A stretch of DNA of 64,000 bases from Bradyrhizobium canariense (lineage in GTDB: Bacteria; Pseudomonadota; Alphaproteobacteria; Rhizobiales; Xanthobacteraceae): assembly GCF_900105125.1 (NCBI RefSeq), contig NZ_LT629750.1:3410001-3474000 (forward strand). Direction: 5' to 3'. The position numbers and the translations under genes are program-made. Positions 52,590 through 60,792 of this stretch are shown here, one piece after another (position 1 is the stretch's first letter; every line of letters begins with the position of its first letter). Under the pieces are notes generated by a model. That model saw only the letters and a list, made by a program, of their open reading frames with translations. It searched no databases and was not told the DNA's origin.

Positions 52590-52625
52590 GATCATGATCC
52601 GATTCAACCCAATCGGATCATGATC
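52590..52625. terminator. 36-bp hairpin between dctP and dctQ
   Basis: Fifteen-base perfect arms, GATCATGATCCGATT and AATCGGATCATGATC, around a six-base loop. It is 17 bp after the dctP stop and would form a strong hairpin in the mRNA, which often leaves binding-protein mRNA more abundant than permease mRNA. It resembles the neighbouring dispersed repeat. Confidence 0.6.
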
Positions 52626-52641
52626 CAGCGCGATCGGCCGC

Positions 52642-53646
52642 TCAGTTCATCGGGCCGCGGCCCGTTTCCTTGAGGAATTCGCCAATCAGGGGCTGACCGA
52701 CCCGCGACGCCACGTCCTTGTAGACCGGCATCATCGCCTTGCGCATCGCCTCGTCCTGTTCGGATGTCAACGTGAGGATCTCGCTCTTGCCGGACTTCTT
52801 GATCAGCTCCAGCGCGTCGTCGTTTTCCTTGGCCGACTGGTTGTTGCCGTACTCGGTGGCTTCCTTCATCGCCTTCGACAATTCATCGCGAATGTCCGGC
52901 GGCAAGCCGTCCCAGAACTTCTTGTTCACGACCACGACGTAGCCGATATAACCGTGGTTGGTGACGGTCATATACTTCTGCACTTCGTGCATTTTCTGCG
53001 TGTAGATGTTGGACCAGGTGTTTTCCTGTCCGTCCACGACGCCGGTCTGCAAGGCCTGATAGACGTCGCTGAACGCCATCACCTGCGGAATCGCGCCGAG
53101 CGCACGGAACTGGGCTTCCAGAACCTTCGAGGACTGGATGCGGAACTTGAGACCCTTATAGTCATCCGGCGCGATCAGCTTCTTGTTGGCGCTCATCTGC
53201 TTGAAGCCGTTGTCCCAGTAAGCGAGGCCGGTCATGCCCTTGGTATCCAGCAGCTTGAGCAGCTTGGCGCCGAGCGGCCCGTCGGTCACCTTACGCAGCG
53301 TCTTCAGGTCGGGCAGGATGTAGGGCAGATCGAACACCTCGAATTCCTTGATGCCGATCGGGCCGAACTTGGAATTCGACGGCGCCAGCATCTGCACCGC
53401 GCCGAGCTGCAGGGCTTCGAGCTCTTCCTTGTCCTTGTAGAGCGTCGAGTTCGGATAGACTTCGACCTTCACCTTGCCGTTGGTGTATTTCTCGGCGAGT
53501 TCCTTGAATTTGTCGGCCGCCTTGCCCTTTGGCGTGTCCGCCGCCACCACGTGGCTGAACTTGATGACGATCGGCGACTGCGCCGACGCCGGTCCAATCA
53601 GGGCCAATGCCGCGACCGAAGCCGCAGCCAAAATCAACTTACGCAT
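52642..53646 (-). CDS. dctP: TRAP transporter substrate-binding protein (DctP)
   Basis: About 334 residues from MRKLILAAASVAALALIGPASAQ, a Sec signal peptide. The mature part begins PIVIKFSHVVAADTPKGKAADKFKEL, the canonical DctP opening, and carries the ligand-arginine region GLKFRIQSSKVLEAQFRALGAIPQVMAFSDVYQALQTGVVDGQEN. It probably binds a carboxylate. Order dctP-dctQ-dctM is standard. Confidence 0.93.
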   Translation of the reverse strand: MRKLILAAASVAALALIGPASAQSPIVIKFSHVVAADTPKGKAADKFKELAEKYTNGKVKVEVYPNSTLYKDKEELEALQLGAVQMLAPSNSKFGPIGIKEFEVFDLPYILPDLKTLRKVTDGPLGAKLLKLLDTKGMTGLAYWDNGFKQMSANKKLIAPDDYKGLKFRIQSSKVLEAQFRALGAIPQVMAFSDVYQALQTGVVDGQENTWSNIYTQKMHEVQKYMTVTNHGYIGYVVVVNKKFWDGLPPDIRDELSKAMKEATEYGNNQSAKENDDALELIKKSGKSEILTLTSEQDEAMRKAMMPVYKDVASRVGQPLIGEFLKETGRGPMN

Positions 53647-53930
53647 GTTTCCTCCCGCGTGATTTCCATGAAGCGCGCGAATGACGCGGCTTCCAGCCTT
53701 GCATGCCAGCGGCACCAATACAGAGAAGCCGGATGAAATGCCATTGCCCCTTTAGCAGGGGCTGTTTTTAGTATTTGCTGCAGTGCAAAATGAAACGGAT
53801 ACCCTCCTTGGCAAGCCTTCTTTACGAGCCCTGCCCTCATTCGATGGCAGTAGGTGCCAACGCGCCGCTGGTCCGATGGCTGGCCTCGCCGCTCTCACGG
53901 GAACCGTTTATTATGGACGGGGGTACACCC

Positions 53931-53962
53931 AAAAAAACGCGGCGCCGGGAGCGCCGCGTTTT
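53931..53962 (-). terminator. leuA rho-independent terminator
   Basis: ACGCGGCGC and GCGCCGCGT pair around five bases. On the minus strand the hairpin is followed by seven T. It starts 25 bp after the leuA stop. Confidence 0.9.
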
Positions 53963-53986
53963 CGGATTTCCGTTCTGTTGAGCCGA

Positions 53987-55546
53987 TCAGCTTGCCGCCG
54001 CCGCCGGAATGTCGCGCTGACGCTTCATGACGATCTTGTTGAGCGCTCCGAGATAGGCCTTGGCCGAGGCCACCAGCGTATCCGGATCGGAAGCCTTCGA
54101 CGTCATCGATCGGCCCTCATGGGCGAGCCGCACCGACACTTCGGCTTGCGCGTCGGTTCCTTCCGTCACCGCATGGACCTGGTAGAGCTCCAGCTTGGCT
54201 TCGTGCGGCACCAGCAATTTGATGCAGTTGAAGACCGCATCGACCGGACCATTGCCTTCGGCCTCTTCGATCTTCAGCTGGCCGTCGACATCGAGCTTCA
54301 TGGTGGCGCGCTGCGGACCGTGGGTGCCGGCGATCACCGTGAGCGAAGCCAGCTTGATGCGGTCATGGGAGGCCGCGATTTCCTGATCGACCAGCGCCTC
54401 GATATCCTCGTCGTAGATATCCTTCTTGCGGTCGGCGAGCGCCTTCATCCGCGTGAACGCGTCTTCCAGCTGGTTGGCGCCGAGCTTGTAGCCCATCTCC
54501 TCCAGCTTATGGATGAAGGCATGGCGTCCGGAGTGCTTGCCGAGCACCAGCGACGACTGTTTCAGGCCGACCATTTCCGGCCGCATGATCTCGTAGGTCG
54601 AGGCATCCTTCAGCACGCCGTCCTGATGGATGCCGCTCTCATGCGCGAACGCATTGCGCCCCACGATCGCCTTGTTGTACTGCACCGGGAACGACGTCGC
54701 CGCCGAGACCAGTTTTGAGGCGCGTGTCAGCTGGGTGGTATCGATCTTGTTCCACCACGGGAATTTGTCGTTGCGCACGTTGATCGCCATCACGACTTCC
54801 TCGAGCGCGGCATTACCCGCCCGCTCGCCGATGCCGTTGACGGTGCATTCGATCTGCCGGGCGCCGCCGGCGATGCCCGCCAGCGAATTCGCCACCGCCA
54901 TGCCGAGATCGTTATGGCAGTGCACCGAAAATACCGCCTTGTCGGAGTTCGGCACCCGCTCGATCAGCGTACGCATGAAGTGGGTATATTCCTCCGGCAC
55001 GGTGTAGCCGACGGTATCGGGAATATTGACCGTGGTGGCGCCGGCCTTGATCACGGCCTCGACGATCCGGCACAGAAAATCCATCTCGCTGCGGGTGCCG
55101 TCCTCGGCCGACCATTCGACATCGTCGATATGGTTGCGCGCGCGGCTGACATTGGCGATCGAGGTTTCGATCACCTGCTCCGGCGTCATGTTGAGCTTGA
55201 CCCGCATGTGCAGCGGCGAGGTCGCGATCACGGTATGGACGCGGCCGCGCTTGGCGAATTTTACGGCTTCCGCACAGCGGTCGATGTCCTTCGGATGCGC
55301 GCGCGACAGGCCGGCGATCACGGCATTCTTGGAACGCCGGGCGATTTCGCTGACCGCCTGGAAGTCGCCCTCGGAGGTGATGGGGAAACCGGCCTCGATG
55401 ACGTCGACGCCCATGTCGTCGAGCATCTCGGCGACCTCGAGCTTCTCCTCGAAGCTCATGGTCGCGCCCGGGCATTGTTCGCCGTCGCGCAAGGTGGTGT
55501 CGAATATGATGACGCGGTCCTTGTCGGACTTGTTCACATTGGTCAT
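53987..55546 (-). CDS. leuA: 2-isopropylmalate synthase
   Basis: A 519-residue enzyme that condenses 2-ketoisovalerate with acetyl-CoA, the committed step of leucine synthesis. Visible motifs are the catalytic IIFDTTLRDGEQCPGATM, the metal histidines in SVHCHNDLGMAVANSLAGI, NGIGERAGNAALEE and KHSGRHAF, plus the C-terminal regulatory domain (VDAVFNCIKLL). Leucine feedback inhibition is usual for this domain. A leucine-rich leader peptide and hairpin precede it. Confidence 0.97.
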   Translation of the reverse strand: MTNVNKSDKDRVIIFDTTLRDGEQCPGATMSFEEKLEVAEMLDDMGVDVIEAGFPITSEGDFQAVSEIARRSKNAVIAGLSRAHPKDIDRCAEAVKFAKRGRVHTVIATSPLHMRVKLNMTPEQVIETSIANVSRARNHIDDVEWSAEDGTRSEMDFLCRIVEAVIKAGATTVNIPDTVGYTVPEEYTHFMRTLIERVPNSDKAVFSVHCHNDLGMAVANSLAGIAGGARQIECTVNGIGERAGNAALEEVVMAINVRNDKFPWWNKIDTTQLTRASKLVSAATSFPVQYNKAIVGRNAFAHESGIHQDGVLKDASTYEIMRPEMVGLKQSSLVLGKHSGRHAFIHKLEEMGYKLGANQLEDAFTRMKALADRKKDIYDEDIEALVDQEIAASHDRIKLASLTVIAGTHGPQRATMKLDVDGQLKIEEAEGNGPVDAVFNCIKLLVPHEAKLELYQVHAVTEGTDAQAEVSVRLAHEGRSMTSKASDPDTLVASAKAYLGALNKIVMKRQRDIPAAAAS

Positions 55547-55609
55547 TGGAAAATTCCTTTAGCTGATGCGCTTTTTCGGGCGCTGAAGGGTTCTGGTGAT
55601 CTCGCGCAA

Positions 55610-55653
55610 CCCCTGAGTGCCCAGGCGCCAACCGCCCAGACGGCCCTCAGGGG
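55610..55653 (-). promoter_or_regulatory. Candidate attenuator hairpin upstream of leuA
   Basis: CCCCTGAG (55610-55617) is fully complementary to CTCAGGGG (55646-55653), enclosing a GC-rich loop with inner pairing. The right arm includes the stop codon of the leader peptide, so ribosome position on the leucine codons could decide whether it forms. No strong U-tract follows, so transcription termination is not proven. Confidence 0.5.
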
Positions 55654-55775
55654 CCGATAAGAAGCAGAAGCCCGCCAAGAAGCAGGGTGGGCAGCGACGC
55701 AGCCGGAATCGCGTCAGGACCGGCGGCAATAGCCGCGCTCCCGGAAACTCCACACTTTTCGCTGCGAATCAGCAT
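55647..55775 (-). CDS. leuL: leuA leader peptide
   Basis: A 42-codon reading frame that starts at MLIRSEKCG and ends SLPTLLLGGLLLLIGP just 100 bp before leuA. Eight of its last 16 codons are leucine (CTG and CTT), followed by a stop inside a hairpin arm. This is the layout of amino-acid attenuation leaders. AAAGGG stands eight bases ahead of the ATG. It is too short and biased to be an enzyme. Confidence 0.6.
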   Translation of the reverse strand: MLIRSEKCGVSGSAAIAAGPDAIPAASLPTLLLGGLLLLIGP

Positions 55776-55879
55776 TGCCAGACCCTTTGGAACCCGCATC
55801 CTCGGCCAAAACCATTGACGGTTTGTTGCCGGGAAAGCGGTCCGACCTCGTTCTAAACGAGAAAGATGGGCGGCGGCAA

Positions 55880-56360
55880 TGCCAAAAGATAGTCAGGTTG
55901 GCTGACCTTTTCGACTTCGCGCTCGTCCGTCCCCTCGCCCACGGCGATGCGATCTCGCGGCGTGGATAGCACCCGAGGTTTTGCCGGAAGCCTTCGCCCC
56001 GTGAGGGCGTGGGGAATGCCGGGTGCCCGTTGCACCCGCAGCCTCGTGTGCAGTGTGTTGGAAGCACACGAGTGTCGTCACCGCAGGCCGCCGGAACACC
56101 CGGCATTCCCGCACGTAATGGTTTTAACGGTTTCCTTCGTGCTCTCCCCGGTGATCGGGCTTTCTTGCCACCGTCATCGGTGTGATGCGAAGCGACATCA
56201 CTTGCGTGATGCGCAGGCATCATCGACCGACTTGACGCCAGCGTCGGGGCGTCAGGACCACACGACTTCGCCGTCCGCAAAAGTGCCGCCCGTCCGCGCA
56301 AGGATTGCGCTCGACGCTTTTACGTCCATTGCATCCCGCACCCAACGTCCGTGACGATCG
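55880..56360. repeat. Bradyrhizobium-type dispersed repeat region
   Basis: Recognised from memory of related genomes: the block with GGAATGCCGGGTG, the long near-palindrome around CACACGAGTGTCG, CGTGCTCTCCCCGGTGATCGGGC, TTGCCACCGTCATCGG, and a minus-strand frame with RDRHGRWVRDAMD. Similar text recurs between genes in Bradyrhizobium and often gives spurious reading frames, such as the 195-codon frame at 55714-56301. I do not treat these as genes. Confidence 0.55.
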
Positions 56361-56559
56361 CGATACGCCCCTCTGGCGAGGCGGGACAGCGAGTCAATAA
56401 AACTGCGTCTACCAAGTGGAGAAGCGGAATATTTTTCGCTGAAGGACTGGACACCAAATTCGCCAGGCAGCCTGTCGGGCAAATCAGTCATCCAAATCAG
56501 CCATCCAAATCAGTCCTGGGCCGTAGCCCGCATGAGCGCAGCGAGACGCGGGACCAAAG

Positions 56560-56805
56560 CGCGCAATTGGCTCCCGAACGCTTCGCTCATCCGGGCCACG
56601 CTTGCTGTTGAATTGGACGCTTGCCGATTTGTCCGTGCTTCGTCGCTGGGCTTGTCGACCGTAAAGAATTTTGAAAACTCGCTGAGAGACACCACACCAG
56701 CGAATTTGATTGCCATCCGACGCGCCCTCGAAGACGCTGGCGTGGCATTTATCCCGGCCAAGAATGGCAAGGAGGCCGGCGTCGGTTGCGGGAGTAGATG
56801 GCGAT
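56560..56805 (+). pseudogene. XRE-type helix-turn-helix regulator, frameshifted
   Basis: One frame gives LNWTLADLSV, the first helices of a Cro/C1-type domain. The next frame gives GLSTVKNFENSLRDTTPANLIAIRRALEDAGVAF, the recognition helix and linker, then IPAKNGKEAGV. The two parts normally form one 60-80 residue protein, so at least one frameshift at about 56640-56655 breaks it. Confidence 0.6.
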
Positions 56806-56878
56806 GACCGCTGACTAACTCGGACTCAGTCTCAAAATTCTGCTACGGTTATCGAGTGTGCGCATGAAAGGATTTCCG

Positions 56879-57112
56879 ATGAAAAACTCTTTTTCACTGG
56901 CGGCCGCACTACTCCTGCTTTCTCTTATGCCCGTTCGCGCGGGCACCATTTACCCGAGACTGCCGTGTCGTGTGTACGACGACACTGCGTTTACTCAGAT
57001 TCCGCTTCAGTGTGGAACTATTGTGCCGTATTACCCGCGCAAGCTATTTGTGCGATCTTCGATAAAGCGGTCATATCGCTATTACCCGGATTATGGCTAC
57101 TGCCCGTATTAG
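56879..57112 (+). CDS. Small secreted protein, function unknown
   Basis: About 77 residues from MKNSFSLAAALLLLSLMPVRAG, a clear signal peptide with an ARA-type cleavage. The mature ~55 residues are rich in Tyr, Pro and Arg with four Cys and end PDYGYCPY. GAAAGGA precedes the start by eight bases. Small Tyr-rich exported proteins of this sort occur in Bradyrhizobium; no function is known to me. Confidence 0.55.
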   Translation: MKNSFSLAAALLLLSLMPVRAGTIYPRLPCRVYDDTAFTQIPLQCGTIVPYYPRKLFVRSSIKRSYRYYPDYGYCPY

Positions 57113-57124
57113 TGACGCGCGCCA

Positions 57125-57304
57125 ATGACCGGCGAACAATCCAGAAAACTCAAGGTCGGCGACCGCGTTTGCTGGGACGATAGTCTGAGCGATCGGGGTA
57201 AAGTGATCGCAATCTCTTGGAGCGGAGTCACGATCGAGTGGCAGAACGGCCTAACAGCATCGATCGAGCACAATGATATGGGGCGGATTCAGCGGGCACC
57301 GTAA
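57125..57304 (+). CDS. Small conserved hypothetical protein (59 aa)
   Basis: A compact beta-rich protein starting MTGEQSRKLKVGDRVCWDDS, with DRGKVIAISWSGVTIEWQNG and IEHNDMGRIQRAP. The pattern KVGDRVxWxxxxxDxGxV resembles SH3-like/Tudor-type folds of phage and plant-associated bacteria. It starts 12 bp after the secreted protein and may be cotranscribed. Confidence 0.6.
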   Translation: MTGEQSRKLKVGDRVCWDDSLSDRGKVIAISWSGVTIEWQNGLTASIEHNDMGRIQRAP

Positions 57305-57339
57305 TTTGGTGTGAGAGCGCTGACGGCTGAATCAACCGA

Positions 57340-57829
57340 CTAGCGCATTGCACATAATTCGATTCGGCTACTATCGATCGGCTTCTTCTTTCCCGAAGAG
57401 GTCCAGGTATTCAGAATCTTGCCCTCGCTCGCGAGTTCAACGCACAAATCTTTAACATTTGTCTCTCGGAACATAAATTGCTCCATAATTTTTATCACGA
57501 ACACACCAGACTGAATCGACGATTGCCGAGCCATCAAGAATACTAACGTCCAATTCTTGGCCGCTAGGAATGTTTGATCCACGACTGATTGAAGTGTCGC
57601 GTCGGAGTCAAAATCGAACCCAAAAAGCTCGTTTTGGCCTGTTCACGCTTCAAGCGTTTCGCTCCCTCACGTAATTTTTCGTGGCCTCGCAGGGCAGTAA
57701 ATTCGACATCCCGGAAGACCTTTAAGCCTGCAGATTTTCTCGTACCGTAGGCGATAAAAAAATGCGGCCGGTCAGCCGTTGCTTTGTCAATACGGGTGGA
57801 GAGAACATACTCAAAGCCTCCAGCCTGTT
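57340..57829 (-). pseudogene. TcmP-like (three-Cys-motif partner) C-terminal remnant
   Basis: From the edge of the IS5-type gene, the minus strand reads QAGGFEYVLSTRIDKA, HFFIAYGTRKSAGLKVFRDVEFTALRGHEK, then shifts frame near 57660 to ELFGFDFDSDATLQSVVDQTFL and NVKDLCVELASEGKILNTW before a stop. This resembles the C-terminal part of TcmP proteins as I remember them; the assignment is tentative. The 5' part is missing on the far side of the transposase gene. Codon use and AT content differ from the neighbours, suggesting foreign DNA. Confidence 0.45.
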
Positions 57830-58591
57830 TTAGGACGTGGACTCATTAAGACGCAGCCATAGCCTGATTGACGCGAGTTGAACGAAGGCAAGGTAGTTGG
57901 CGGCAAGCCTGTCGTAGCGCGTTGCCACGCGACGAAATTGTTTGATCCTGTTGAAGAACCGCTCGACCCGGTTGCGAGCGCGGTAGAGATAAGGGCTGAA
58001 GCAGATTGGATCGTTGCGGTTGCTTTTCGGCGGGATGTTGGCCCACGCGCCCTTCTTCATGGCAAGCTCCCTGATCCAGTCGGCGTCATAGCCGCGGTCG
58101 GCAAGCAGCATTGACCCGGATTTCAGACGAGACAGCAGTTTTCCGGCAAGTCGAACGTCATGAGCCTCACCGGGGCTCAGCGCCAGCCGCACCGGCAGAC
58201 CATTGCTATCGACCACCGCATGAATTTTGCTCGTCAAGCCGCCGCGGGACCTTCCCATCGATTGGCGCCGGTTTCGTGCGATACAGGCTCCATGCTGATG
58301 CACGCGCACAATGGAGGTGTCGATCATCTGGACAGCGGCATCATGGGCAGCGGCAAGTGCGTCTATGATGCGGCCCCAGACACCAGGCCGCCGCCAGCGG
58401 ACGAAACGGTTATAGCAGGTCGTGTAAGGGCCAAAATGATCCGGCAAATCGCGCCAAGGTGCCCCAGATCGCAGAACCCAGAAAATGCCGTTGAGGACAC
58501 GTCGGTCGTTTACCCGAGGAACACCACGCGGCTTGTTCGGCAGCATGGGCTTGATGGCAACCCATTCATAATCCGCGAGTTCGTAGCGCAT
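57830..58591 (-). CDS. IS5-family (IS427/IS1031-like) transposase
   Basis: About 253 residues from MRYELADYEWVAIKPMLP. DDE residues are seen in VQMIDTSIVRVHQHGA, LLADRGYDADWI and RNRVERFFNRIKQFRRVATRYD (the Y-R-E-K region). GAPWRDLPDHFGPYTT is typical of IS5 relatives. The frame is intact. I could not identify convincing inverted repeats, so the element's exact limits are open. Confidence 0.88.
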   Translation of the reverse strand: MRYELADYEWVAIKPMLPNKPRGVPRVNDRRVLNGIFWVLRSGAPWRDLPDHFGPYTTCYNRFVRWRRPGVWGRIIDALAAAHDAAVQMIDTSIVRVHQHGACIARNRRQSMGRSRGGLTSKIHAVVDSNGLPVRLALSPGEAHDVRLAGKLLSRLKSGSMLLADRGYDADWIRELAMKKGAWANIPPKSNRNDPICFSPYLYRARNRVERFFNRIKQFRRVATRYDRLAANYLAFVQLASIRLWLRLNESTS

Positions 58592-58838
58592 GATTCGAGC
58601 CCCCAGTTTGGGAGTTTGAATCACAGAGGTCTGGCCAATCGCAACGCTTCTGGCTCGGCCCCGGTTCGGCGCTTACGGGCAGAAGCGGACATCAACCTGC
58701 CGACAATCCCCGGTGACACCGTCGAAAATGACCCCAAGCTGCCTTCCGATCACCGCTTTCGCAATCGTCCGCTGCGCCCTCGATAACGACTGTCCTAACG
58801 CACTCGATGCCGGCGCTCCAGGTGGCGTGCAAGCACCA

Positions 58839-59264
58839 TCAAAGGACTGCACCCATCGCATCTGCGATGATCTGCATGTCTGCGTTGGTGACCTCGAACA
58901 GGCCGAAGCGGAGCTGATACCCCCAGGACTTGCCCTCGCGTGCGAAGCCAAGCTGACCGAGCAGCGGCCCGATCGGCGCCTCCCGCGCCTCGGCCCACTG
59001 CACGTCCCGGCGAAACGGGCGAACCCCCCCGCCCATATCGGCTTGATAAGGCACGCCTGCCGTTACGATTCCGATCGCGGTGAACGCCTGCAGCTTGTCC
59101 TTGCCGCGGAAGTTTTCGGTCGGTGAGTAATACGCCACGCGGTCGCCGGGTGGGAGGCGGCGCAGTGGCGCCGCCTTGCCGTGGCAGACCTGCATGAAGC
59201 CTTGAGCCCGGCCGATGCGCACGTGCTCGGCCGAGGCGACGGCGAGCCAACTCCTCGGGCTCAT
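58839..59264 (-). CDS. EVE-domain protein
   Basis: A 141-residue protein. [33 protein letters not shown], the [28 protein letters not shown] stretch and [12 protein letters not shown] match EVE/PUA-like domains, which can read modified bases in nucleic acids. Its start overlaps the VOC gene stop (ATGA), so they form an operon with an unclear joint role. Confidence 0.8.
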   Translation of the reverse strand: MSPRSWLAVASAEHVRIGRAQGFMQVCHGKAAPLRRLPPGDRVAYYSPTENFRGKDKLQAFTAIGIVTAGVPYQADMGGGVRPFRRDVQWAEAREAPIGPLLGQLGFAREGKSWGYQLRFGLFEVTNADMQIIADAMGAVL

Positions 59265-59632
59265 GCGGCCTCCGGCGCGAACACGCGCAAGCGATGACCA
59301 TCAGGATCGAGCGCGACGAAGGTAGTGCCGAAGTCCATTCGGGTCGGCGCCTGGGCGATGGCAAGTCCGCGCGTTTTCCAGGCAGTGTGTGTTTCCTTCA
59401 CGGCGGCCGCGTCGGTGACCGTGAACGCCACTTCGCTGCTGCCAGGCTGCCCTGCGGTCTTCGGTTCGACGGCGGCGCGCGACCACAATCCGAGCATCAC
59501 GCCGTCACGCAACGGCAGCATGGCGAACGTCGGCGACTGCTCGATGATGGGGATGCCCAACAACTCATTATAGAACTTGGCGCTTGCGGCCGGGCTTCCG
59601 ACATGGAGCAACAGGAAGCTGAAGTCTGGCAT
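59261..59632 (-). CDS. VOC-family (glyoxalase/bleomycin-resistance-like) protein
   Basis: A 123-residue vicinal oxygen chelate protein: [59 protein letters not shown] and [16 protein letters not shown]. These are the two beta-alpha-beta repeats with the terminal DPDGHxxxV. Specific activity is unknown. Confidence 0.85.
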   Translation of the reverse strand: MPDFSFLLLHVGSPAASAKFYNELLGIPIIEQSPTFAMLPLRDGVMLGLWSRAAVEPKTAGQPGSSEVAFTVTDAAAVKETHTAWKTRGLAIAQAPTRMDFGTTFVALDPDGHRLRVFAPEAA

Positions 59633-59728
59633 GTGAGGTCTCCTTGTTCAGCGCTCGCTAAAGTGAGCACGATGGAGAAACCTATAGCTCGGCATGCTGT
59701 CAGTTTATGTCAGTAGTGTCGACGTCGA

Positions 59729-60418
59729 TCACTGTTCCGGCACTCCCTCCAAAGCGCGCCATTCCTTCAACAGCGCGGCGCGCCGTCGCGGATAGCGTTT
59801 GGCTGTCGATTTCAGCGCCGTGATGCGGTCCGTTCGGAAGTGCCGATAGCCGTCACGAAGTTCGCACCAAGCGGCGACGACGCGCACGCGATCGAAAAAG
59901 GCGAGAGCGAACGGCCAGATCGTGCGCCTCGATGGACTTCCCTTGCCGTCGGCGTAAGCGATCTGCAGCTTGCGCTCGGCACGGATCGCGTCGCGGATCG
60001 ATGCGAGTTCGGTATCACCGGCCGCGATCGATTCGCCTGGGCCGATCAGCAAGCTCGACGCATCAAGGCTGTCGCGCAAGTCGTCCGGAAGCACCGCTCC
60101 GATCTTAGCAAGTGCGTTGCGGGCGGCGGTGCCGAGTGGCTGATCCGCGCGTTCCGACACCCATCGTGAGCCGAGCACCAACGCCTCGATCTCCTCCTCG
60201 CTGAACATCAGCGGCGGCAGCATGAAGCCGGGCCGCAGCACGTAGCCGACACCGGCCTCGCCGTCGACGTGTGCGCCTTGCGCCTTCAAGGTCTCGATGT
60301 CGCGGTAGAGCGTGCGGAGCGACACGCCGACCTCGTCGGCGAGCGCGGCTCCCGCGACCGGCCGTCGATGCCGGCGCAGCACCTGAATCAGATCGAGCAG
60401 TCGTTGCGAGCGGGACAT
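59729..60418 (-). CDS. YafY-type WYL-domain transcriptional regulator
   Basis: A 229-residue protein with an N-terminal HTH_11 domain (LLDLIQVLRRHRRPVAGAALADEVGVSLRTLYRDIETLKAQG) and a WYL-type sensor (RKLQIAYADGKGSPSRRTIWPFALAFFDRVRVVAAWCELRDGYRHFRTDRI). It lies 97 bp upstream of the VOC/EVE pair on the same strand and probably regulates it. Confidence 0.88.
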   Translation of the reverse strand: MSRSQRLLDLIQVLRRHRRPVAGAALADEVGVSLRTLYRDIETLKAQGAHVDGEAGVGYVLRPGFMLPPLMFSEEEIEALVLGSRWVSERADQPLGTAARNALAKIGAVLPDDLRDSLDASSLLIGPGESIAAGDTELASIRDAIRAERKLQIAYADGKGSPSRRTIWPFALAFFDRVRVVAAWCELRDGYRHFRTDRITALKSTAKRYPRRRAALLKEWRALEGVPEQ

Positions 60419-60792
60419 GGGCGAGCCTCGGGCGAGGCATACTACATCATGCTGCCAAGAAATGGCAGCACGAGAATGTCAGCTCAACATCGTCAGACGA
60501 CTTTTCCTGTCCGTTCGAGCGACACGCGATGCACCCTATTGGCCCATCGCGACATTTGCTGCGATTGCACAGAGGCGGTCGGTGTCGGGGCGAAGCGGAC
60601 ATCACCGACGATTTATGATGAGTACGCGCCCTGGTACTTCGCGGAATGTTCGTTTGATTCCTGTCCTAGCGGAACATCCCGAACCAGTCGTTGCTTCCAG
60701 CCGCCCCCCAAGATGGGGTTCAGTGATTGCAATTGTCTTGGGATCGTCCATAGCGGCCACGCGATTCACGAAGTCGTAGCAGCTCCGGATGT
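60419..60792. other. Intergenic gap with dispersed-repeat sequence
   Basis: The stretch about 60520-60610 translates as DAPYWPIATFAAIAQRR or ends in GEADIT in different frames, wording that I recall from spurious reading frames of a Bradyrhizobium dispersed repeat. A GAAGCGGACATCA motif here also occurs at 58681. No gene called. Confidence 0.45.

Noticed and set aside
55714..56301. 195-codon minus-strand frame
   Set aside because: It overlaps the leader peptide region and a dispersed intergenic repeat that gives similar spurious frames in related genomes.
57840..58640. Exact inverted repeats of the IS5-type element
   Set aside because: Candidate ends such as GACGTGGACTCATT and GAGTTTGAATCACAG do not match well enough to fix the boundaries.
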